NCBI GenBank assembly: GCA_009809945.1
Contig: WTPW01000318.1
Location: 329,935 to 393,934 of the forward strand
Length of the DNA: 64,000 nucleotides
Direction: 5' to 3'
Source: Gigaspora margarita
Lineage: Eukaryota > Glomeromycota > Glomeromycetes > Diversisporales > Gigasporaceae
The notes below the pieces were generated by a model. That model was given only the letters and a program-made list of their open reading frames with translations, was not told where the DNA came from and searched no databases. A program made the translations under genes and the position numbers. This document shows, piece by piece, positions 56,758 to 64,000 of this stretch. Numbering within the stretch: the first letter of the stretch is position 1; each line of letters opens with the position of its first letter.

Positions 56758-57899
56758 GGGTGTGGCGACATAGTGTAGCTGACTTGTTGTTACCCCCAAG
56801 CCTATGTAACGAGACGGGCTGAGTTCGATTCCCACCAAGGGAAAAATCTACTTTTAACATTACACTATCTGCATTACAGTGTGACTGCATCCTGCAATAC
56901 AAAGTCAGGTTAGTAGATCTGTAACCTGGATCACACTGATTATCGAGAGCCAACTGACTTGTATGATGTTATACAAGGGAAAAGGAAGTGACCAGGTAAC
57001 TGGAAGCAGACTGACTTGGGTACTGTTACATGAGGGAAAAGAAGACACAGAAATCCTGGGGACAAGTAGGATAAAACAGGAAATGGGCTTGGGCAAGACC
57101 CGAGTGAAGAGGTAGCAGGACTTTCAATGGTACTACAGGAACCAAATGGTAACTGACCAGAAAACTGGACAGGCAAGAGCCTCTATGGCAAAAAGAGGCA
57201 TACCAACCTGGCCGCCGGAGTTACACTAGAGGAAAAGGACCTATGTTATAGAAGTAGGGACCAAGGAAAGGGAGACTATAAGGCACCTAAAGCCTGGCTG
57301 ACTGATCCTTCCGGGCCAACTGGATTGGTAGTTTGGAATTCTGGGGAAAAGGAACCTGGTAAGGGAATGGAGTACTGGGGTTCAGTGAACTTCACAAGAA
57401 CAGTAATAGGTAACAGTAGCAGTTTAAGGATAATCTCTGACTGCAAGTGGTCCACCTCAGTAGATGCGTAAGTTACTGAAAATGTAGGTTAGCACTAGAA
57501 ACGGTAAAGGCTCTACCAAGTTTTCCCCGAGGATAACTAACCAGGAATGCCTGGCTGGGTCCTAAGGACTACGGATAAGCATCTAGAACGGTCTGACTGA
57601 CTTATATAACAGGATTTGTTCTGGTGATACAAGATGGGTTTGGCAGAAGGAACAGAAGATCAGAGGGTTTAAATAGGCAATGCCGGTATGCAGGTTGCAG
57701 GTATAGCAGCTAGTGTAGAACCTTAGATGGCTACTTAAATAGGCAACTAAAAGTTGCAGGTGTGGCTAGTTGTACTCTCTTCAATGTAACAAATGCCGGT
57801 GCATCCCCATGTGGGTCACTGATGCCCCTAATATCTTGAATAAAAAATTCCTAAGTCCCAAGGTGAGCACTTTAACACCAAAAAAAAAAAAAAAAAAAC
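56758..57899 (+). mobile_element. Long tRNA-headed SINE, best copy
   Basis: The head GGTGTGGCGACATAGTGTAG...GTTGTTACCCCC...GAGTTCGATTCCCACC (56759-56838) has a canonical Pol III box B and a plausible box A. The body is about 1.05 kb, purine-rich, GC-richer than its surroundings and without open frame; it aligns with the inverse of 34564-35458. The 3' end has AATAAAAAATTCC, AGGTGAGCACTTTAACACC and 19 A. It would be transcribed by Pol III and mobilised by LINE proteins. At 1.14 kb it is far longer than a usual SINE (about 100-600 bp). The minus-strand open frames at 56714-57176 are shadows. Confidence 0.82.
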
Positions 57900-59491
57900 T
57901 TTAATAAAAAATTAAATATAGCTACTTTGAAACAGTTCTGATGAACAGTTTTCAATTAAAAAAAATTAGAAAAATAAGTGCAATATTTAAGTGATACCTT
58001 TAGAATTATGTGCTTTTCTTTATAATTAAGTGAAGTAAAATTCATTTGAGTATTTATTTTAATTTTACTAATAAAAATCTGCAATATGATAAATTACATA
58101 GTTATTGGACATAGTTTTGGTTAATTAGTCTATGTGATACTCTAATAATTTATGTAATAGAGACCTTGCAGATAATACTATGTATTATAATTTGTATTAT
58201 CTTTAAGATCCATGTGCCAATACAAGTTAAATGTAAATTAATAATCCTAACTGTTGTGAAAAAGAGATTATATTAGCAAATTATAAAATAAACTTGCACA
58301 AGCAATATTTTTTTTGACAAAATTAAAAGGTGACTCTTATATTAAATTATAAAAAAGTAAGCAATTTTTTCAAAACGAACTTTTGTTTTGATGTTACAAG
58401 TTTGTATTACATTGCATCAATTCTTAATTCACTATGAGCATTGTTTGCATAGCCAATATATATTTATATACTAAAAGCATTATTCATGTAGTTAAAATAT
58501 ATATTATATAGATAATATATGTAAATGAGTTTATAATTTTCAAAACATTTTAGCAAATTACTAAGTTTTTTACTTTTACAACTTTCGATTGAAACCGCTA
58601 AAATTTGGAAAATTATTAAAGTCATCAAATTTTTTTAACAAAAAAATATTCTATTTCACACAATATGCTATAGAGCCACAAGTCAAGAACAAAGAGAAGC
58701 TGATACAGCACAAAAGCATAGAAAAAGAGCCACAGAAATATCAGAACAATATCAATATTGACAACAAAAGAAAGTTATTGCAAGACACCAATAGCAGTCT
58801 AACAAAAGTGAAGCACAGTATTTACACTGAATCAGAATAAAGCTTCTAACTATAGACAATATCAAACAAATAAGCATCAGCTATGTAATTGGAATATATG
58901 CCAAAAATGTCATATATAGAGAAGCTTTAATTTTATAAGTTAGCTCTTTTTTTATATGTTTTCTCGCACTTATTATTACATTGTTTTTTTATAATATTAC
59001 CAAAATAATCTCATATGCTTCTAATTTATTTTGATTTAAACAATCTAAAGACTTTTAAATTACTATGCTTCACCAAATATTTGAGTTTCATAAAAACTAC
59101 CATATCTGATATGTAATCTTATAGCTTCTTTTAAAAAATAACAAAATAACTATTATTTTATGAAGTCTACTTAGTTATCAATTAGTTGAAATTTTAATAA
59201 AAGGCTTACATACATATATATTATCTAAGAGGTAAACAGTAGACTTTACTAATATTTCTCAATTAAAGCAAAGCAAAGAAATTACATGCCTTTATCAGGT
59301 AAGTATTTTATTAGCATAGATATGTTACTCATATTTTTCTTTATATTACACTTTTGCCTCTTAGTTAATTACTAATTATATTATTTTACCATTGTATTAA
59401 ATCATGACATTTTTAATGCTTTATTATTATATAATTAACTTTAGTAATATAGATTTATACGTCATCAATTATGCAATCAAGTCATCTTTGT
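57900..59491. other. AT-rich intergenic DNA, one weak open frame
   Basis: The frame at 58589-58840 (83 codons, ending EKLIQHKSIEKEPQKYQNN, KRKLLQDTNSSLTKVKHS) has a more protein-like, Lys/Gln-rich second half in locally less AT-rich DNA. It could be the last exon of an unrecognised gene, but no splice partner is evident. Nothing else is seen. Confidence 0.35.
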
Positions 59492-60664
59492 TAGAGCTTG
59501 GACCCGTCAACCACATATCCGGATATGCACACAAATAACTGTGCATTCGGATGCTATAAATGTCTCATGGATAACAACCCTTATCTGCCAGTTTCCAAAA
59601 GGATAACCTAACAAGTATCTGCAGATATCTGCAGGTATTTGCGGGTATCCACGAGTACCCGTGGGTAGATATGTACTATTAATTTCACTACAACGGCAGG
59701 AATAAGGGGTAAATCCTGGAGGCCCGAAGGGCCTCCAGCAGGCTGAAAATCTACTGGGCCATTTCCTGTAGCAGCGAAATAAGAGTATTATTCTTCATTT
59801 TTATATAATGTTATGACTGGAATCACTACTTTGATCAATAAAAAAATCGAGTTTCTAGCAATACTTGTTATTTTCCCAGAATTCCAGAAAATTACAAGCA
59901 CATTGCTAGATGCTAGATTTTTTTTACTGATTAAAGTAGTGACTATAAGTGTAAACCACGTCATGCGATCATTTTTTTCGATCTAATACCGTAACTAACT
60001 TTCATATACTATCCAACCAATTCACAAAAAATTTAGTGCCAAAAGTTCTCAATAACTTATGAAATGATTTCAATCAATACAATAATATTTACACACATTG
60101 ATTAATCCGTATCCTTATTTCACTGCCCATTTTTTGAATCGTTGTGTCTAGATCATCTATCATGCCTGTTTTGTGCAACCTTTATTCAACGGTTATTTAT
60201 TTTAATCGAGATGTGCTAATGCTAAAGCCTTGTAGTGATTATTAACAGATGAATAAATTAACATCAGCGGCAAATATATATAATACTACAGGGCTTTAGT
60301 GCATCTTTAGTATAGTATTTTCATCAAATAAATCACACACTGATTAGCATAAATAAGGTATAGTTAAATTAGTAAGTATCGATATTTATGAATTAAATAG
60401 CATAACAGATAAAGGTTAATAATATTCGTTATACCTATAATATAACTCGAATATAAAATGAGGTTGAATATTATTTTGTATTTTACCTATTTTGTCATCA
60501 CGATACCCGAAGTTATCCAGTTTATCTGGATATCTGTGGACTATCTGATTATCCGTAAGGGTTATCCGGTTATCCGCAAATTAAATGTTAGCAGTTTTCC
60601 GGATACAACTTTCGTAAAAAGGATACCCCTAAACAGATAAACAGATATCCGGGTCCAAGCTCTA
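59492..60664. mobile_element. hAT-like element, 1.17 kb
   Basis: Ends TAGAGCTTGGACCCG and CGGGTCCAAGCTCTA with the exact 8 bp TSD ATCTTTGT (59484-59491 and 60665-60672). Both subterminal regions are crowded with TATCCGG and TATCTGC words (59510-59680 and 60500-60650), as in hAT elements. The interior has no transposase; it holds a perfect hairpin (CTGGAGGCCC against GGGCCTCCAG, 59718-59740) in a small TIR element (about 59684-59790) and a palindrome (59825-59945, CACTACTTTGATCA). Confidence 0.9.
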
Positions 60665-60672
60665 ATCTTTGT

Positions 60673-61870
60673 GTTTATGACTATAATGTAATACATGTGT
60701 ATCTCATGATAGTTCAAACAATCTAATCTTATCATATTCTTACAAACTGCACTATTTACTGTGTTTCAGATTGAATCAGATGTTCATAATTAATAAATCA
60801 ACATTAATAGTTAACATTTTTATATCTATTATTGTATATCACCCTATAAAAAAATAAGTTATTTGTTGTCCTATATATTAGACAAAATAACTGCACACAA
60901 AAATTATAGTTTTGAACCAAAATCTATTGATTATTGTTGTAAATTATTTAGATTTTGCTATTAATAAATTTTTAGCATCTAAAAATTTTTAATATTTCAA
61001 CATTTTTTTATTTATTTAAATACACTCTTATACTTATTCATTATTTACTGTACTTTTTTTTTGTATAATTACTATAGCACGGATGTAAGGACGTGTCTAA
61101 CTACTAGTTGCTATAACATTTTATAATATCATTAGTTGCAAACAAGTAATCAAAATTGTATCCTATAAAATTTAAAAAAAAAATATTTTTTTAGCAAAGT
61201 TTGCTTTACATGCACATTTTTAGGGCCCATAAGCAATATTAATTTCACTTTACTTCTAATAACCTTTTTTTAAATAGCCTTTAATAGAAAAAACTATTTG
61301 TTAGTAAATACACAACCTTCAAACAACTATAAATCTCTTTTTTTTAAATGATTTTAGAACATTAGCTAAGTATCTTTAAAAATTATGAGTTTGTATAATT
61401 TTTATAGAGACTAAATTCTGTGATCTGTATAAAATTACATATGTATAACATGATACTAAATACCCTACCCTTAAATAAATTAATTGATAATCTATTTCTA
61501 AATGAGGGAACTATATATAACCATATATAGTAAATTGTAACACACATGACTATAAGATTTACTGTAGTCAAAAATGCTATTTTACGTAAATAATAGTTAA
61601 TTTACATTAGTTAGCAAATCATTTTATGGCAATATCTCTGCATTGACTAAATAAATTTTAATAATATTACTATATTAAAATCAGAAAATGATGCTCTACA
61701 AGCTTATTTAGAAATTGAAGATATATTTACTTAGTAGAAAAATGACTTCACTTTGTTGTGAAGTGGCATTTGTGGCTTAGCAATTTTATATAGTAAATCA
61801 TATAGATCTGTATATCACAATTTACTATGTATAGCTTCCTCATTTGAAAACAGATTAATATTTTAGTATA
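60673..61870. other. AT-rich DNA with an old inverted repeat
   Basis: No gene seen. 61460-61565 and 61760-61868 are diverged inverse copies (AAATGAGGGAACTATATATA; TAGTAAATTGTAACACA), probably a worn MITE. The open frames at 60458 and 61383 are inside repeats. Confidence 0.45.
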
Positions 61871-62985
61871 GGTCTTCTCATTTATTCTGGCTCAACTATA
61901 TTAATATAGAAAGTAAAAAATTTTTATATATAATAATTTATTTTATTAAATTTTTTTAAACTTATCTTTTGAAAAAATAGTACATTATAATATTAAGTTA
62001 TAAATATTAATTTTTTATATATATATTAAATATTTTCTATTATTAATTTTTTAGATTATTATAACTAGGAAAATGAAAACCATTTAGAGTCCGAAGGACT
62101 TGTTGTTTTTTTACATTACACCTGATCTAGCCAATCAAAATTCATAATTTGTAGACACACAGATATCAACTACTTTTGTCTCTATAGTATATGTCCTTTG
62201 GACAATAATAAATTTATTTACTTATTAATTTATTATTATTTTTTTTATTATACAAATTATACTTGATTTATAAGACAAAAATATTCTTAATAACATTTTA
62301 TATATAAAATAAAATTTTATAAATTTTAAAAAAATTTTTATTAATATAGTTTTTAGGTTAAAAGTTAGTAAATAAAAAAAATATATACTAGTTTTTAATA
62401 TAATATATGCTTATATATTAAGTTAGTAAAATTTATAATTAATAAAATTTTAATTAATATCATATTAAAATTCATATTTAAAGAATTATTTTTTGTGTTT
62501 ATACATTATTAAAATTTTAAAATTTAAAAATTTATAGATTTTTGAAGTTTTTTAACCTAAAATAGATATTATTTTTACTATATAAATTATGTAGTAAACT
62601 AGGTTAAATTAGTGTTTTATTTTTTTGCTACAACTTTTTTTTGTATATAATAACTTCATTTAAAATTTTGCAAACTTTTTTGATAGCTACACAAAAGCAC
62701 TTGTGTAGTAGCACAAAAAAATACCTAATTTTAATTGGTCAAACTTTAAAAATAAACAAAATTTTAATTGTTTAAATTTTTAAAATTTAAAAATTGAATA
62801 AATTTGAAGATTTTTTAAAAAAAAATTAAATCAATAAATTATATAATTTTTTTATAAATATATTGTCAAGATATTCAAATAGTATATATATTTTTTTAAT
62901 TGCTAGTTAATAGAAAAAAATTAGTACTTTACTATATATTATCTTTAATTTATTCAATTTCTCTACCAGAATAAATGAGAAGACC
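61871..62985. mobile_element. TIR element with perfect 20 bp ends
   Basis: GGTCTTCTCATTTATTCTGG at 61871-61890 is exactly inverted at 62966-62985. The 1.1 kb interior is extremely AT-rich and noncoding; it includes a GAGTCCGAAGGACTT hairpin and TTACACCTGATCTAGCCAA (about 62090-62140), also seen near 38822. The target site is not clear. Confidence 0.7.
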
Positions 62986-64000
62986 AATAATTATTACAAA
63001 ATTTAATGATAGCTTTGCAATAAATAAAATTTTTACTAATTATTATACAATTATGATAACTTCGCAAATTATTAATAAATAAAATTTTCTTTATATTAAA
63101 TAATTTAATTATATCTTTGCTAATTATTAATGGGTATCCATAAGTACTTTGTACTAAATTTAGTACAAATTAAAAAAAAATCATATTTTAACAAGCAATA
63201 ATAATTTTTATTTTAAATTTTGCTAAATTATTTTTTAATACCAATATTTTTCTATGTAAAATTTTAGCAAAAGTTATTTATAAAAATTTGGTATAAATTA
63301 GCTTTAAATGAAAATTACAAATTGCAAAACTTGCTGTACTAAATTTAGTATAGCATTTAAAAAATATTTAAAAATATTAATTTATTAAATAATAATAAAA
63401 ATAATAAAAATTTATGAGTACATTTATTCATCGCATAGTGCGACATAACTTATATGTCACTTTTACATGATCGACCAATCAAAATTTAAATTATATATAA
63501 CATAGCATGATCAGAAAATTTTAAAACAAAATATTTGTTTGTCAAAAATTGGTTATAATTCAAAATTTAGTATATGAAACTACTCTTTGAGTTTTAACAA
63601 AAAAAATTCCTTGCAAAATTTTACTATAAAACACCTCTTTCCCACCTACACATTATCTTAGCTCACCCAAACCCTAACCAGGGTTATTTTAGTTGTTTTG
63701 ATTTTACATTACACATGATCTTATAATCTGCAACAGATGCGACAATATCACATCTGTGTTGTATAAATTCTCTCAAAATTTATATTGTTTTTGATCTATA
63801 TTTGATTTTAAAATTATAAAAAAATTATTAAAATAAAATTAATAGATTTGATATAAGGTAGTACAAATCCAAAAATGGTTAAAATTACTTATAAAATTTA
63901 TAGTAAATTAATAGTAAACTAATAGTAAATTTATAGTAAATTTAATTTAAAAGCTTAAAAATAAATTAATATTAAAATTTTTATTAAGCTAATATATATT
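62986..64000. other. AT-rich DNA, no gene seen
   Basis: GTACTAAATTTAGTAC is repeated in inverse context near 63149 and 63335, a possible small TIR element. CCAAACCCTAACCAGGGTTA (about 63668) and TTACATTACACATGATCTTA (about 63703) echo words near 28690 and 38670-38840. Confidence 0.4.

Noticed and set aside
56714-57176. Overlapping minus-strand open frames of 63-79 codons
   Set aside because: They lie antisense within the SINE body and are not kept in the second copy.
1-64000. Retrovirus-like or LTR elements and Polinton-like elements
   Set aside because: No paired direct long terminal repeats, protease, integrase or capsid-like motifs were recognised; all reverse-transcriptase remains fit LINEs.

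Overview
The window looks like fungal nuclear DNA, most likely from an arbuscular mycorrhizal fungus (Glomeromycota, Rhizophagus-like). The grounds are extreme AT richness, a short GT-AG intron with a CTAAC branch site, TTAGGG-type telomere words, a LINE with AP endonuclease, YxDD reverse transcriptase, RNase H-like and zinc-knuckle parts, PIF1-like helicase debris, and one Crinkler-like N-terminal fragment. The taxonomic call is inference.

Only one host gene looks intact: a two-exon LUD-domain gene at 21095-21905 on the minus strand. It sits in the only large stretch (about 20.4-33.3 kb) that is relatively poor in repeats, and that stretch also contains an assembly gap at 27534-28098. Nearly everything else is nested transposon debris, much of it datable by target-site duplications (TSDs) that can be read directly.

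1-8.3 kb holds an old LINE reverse-transcriptase fragment split by a palindrome, a degenerate minisatellite, a Harbinger-type MITE, and a series of long palindromic elements (1512-2029, 4160-5144, 5442-6748, 6797-7740, 7838-8206). 8.3-11.8 kb is a multi-layer nest. 12.4-13.1 kb is a LINE 3' fragment. 16.7-20.4 kb is an ancient palindrome split by a SINE (itself carrying two MITEs) and by a 2.1 kb palindromic element. 28.8-29.8 kb holds a 347 bp tandem duplication and a G-rich telomere-like tract. 33.3-39.0 kb contains MITEs, a PIF1-like helicase relic split by a MITE that is itself split by a SINE, and a Tc1-like transposon. 39.0-42.2 kb is MITE-rich. 42.9-46.4 kb is a 3.5 kb hAT-like element with an exact 8 bp TSD that carries eleven alternating hairpins arranged as one large palindrome. 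50.4-56.3 kb is a nearly full LINE on the minus strand, followed by a 1.14 kb tRNA-headed SINE. 59.5-60.7 kb is another hAT-like element, and the rest is AT-rich.

Three things link the elements. A short core (AAATTGGACTA, then a gap of a few bases, then TCACAAGATA) recurs in the arms of palindromic elements whose ends and TSD lengths differ. SINEs and LINEs share one 3' tail (AATAAA, about 15-20 nt, then CTCACTTT and poly-A), which suggests that the LINE machinery moves the SINEs. A family ending in AGGACCC with 8 bp TSDs is present in at least seven copies with unrelated interiors.
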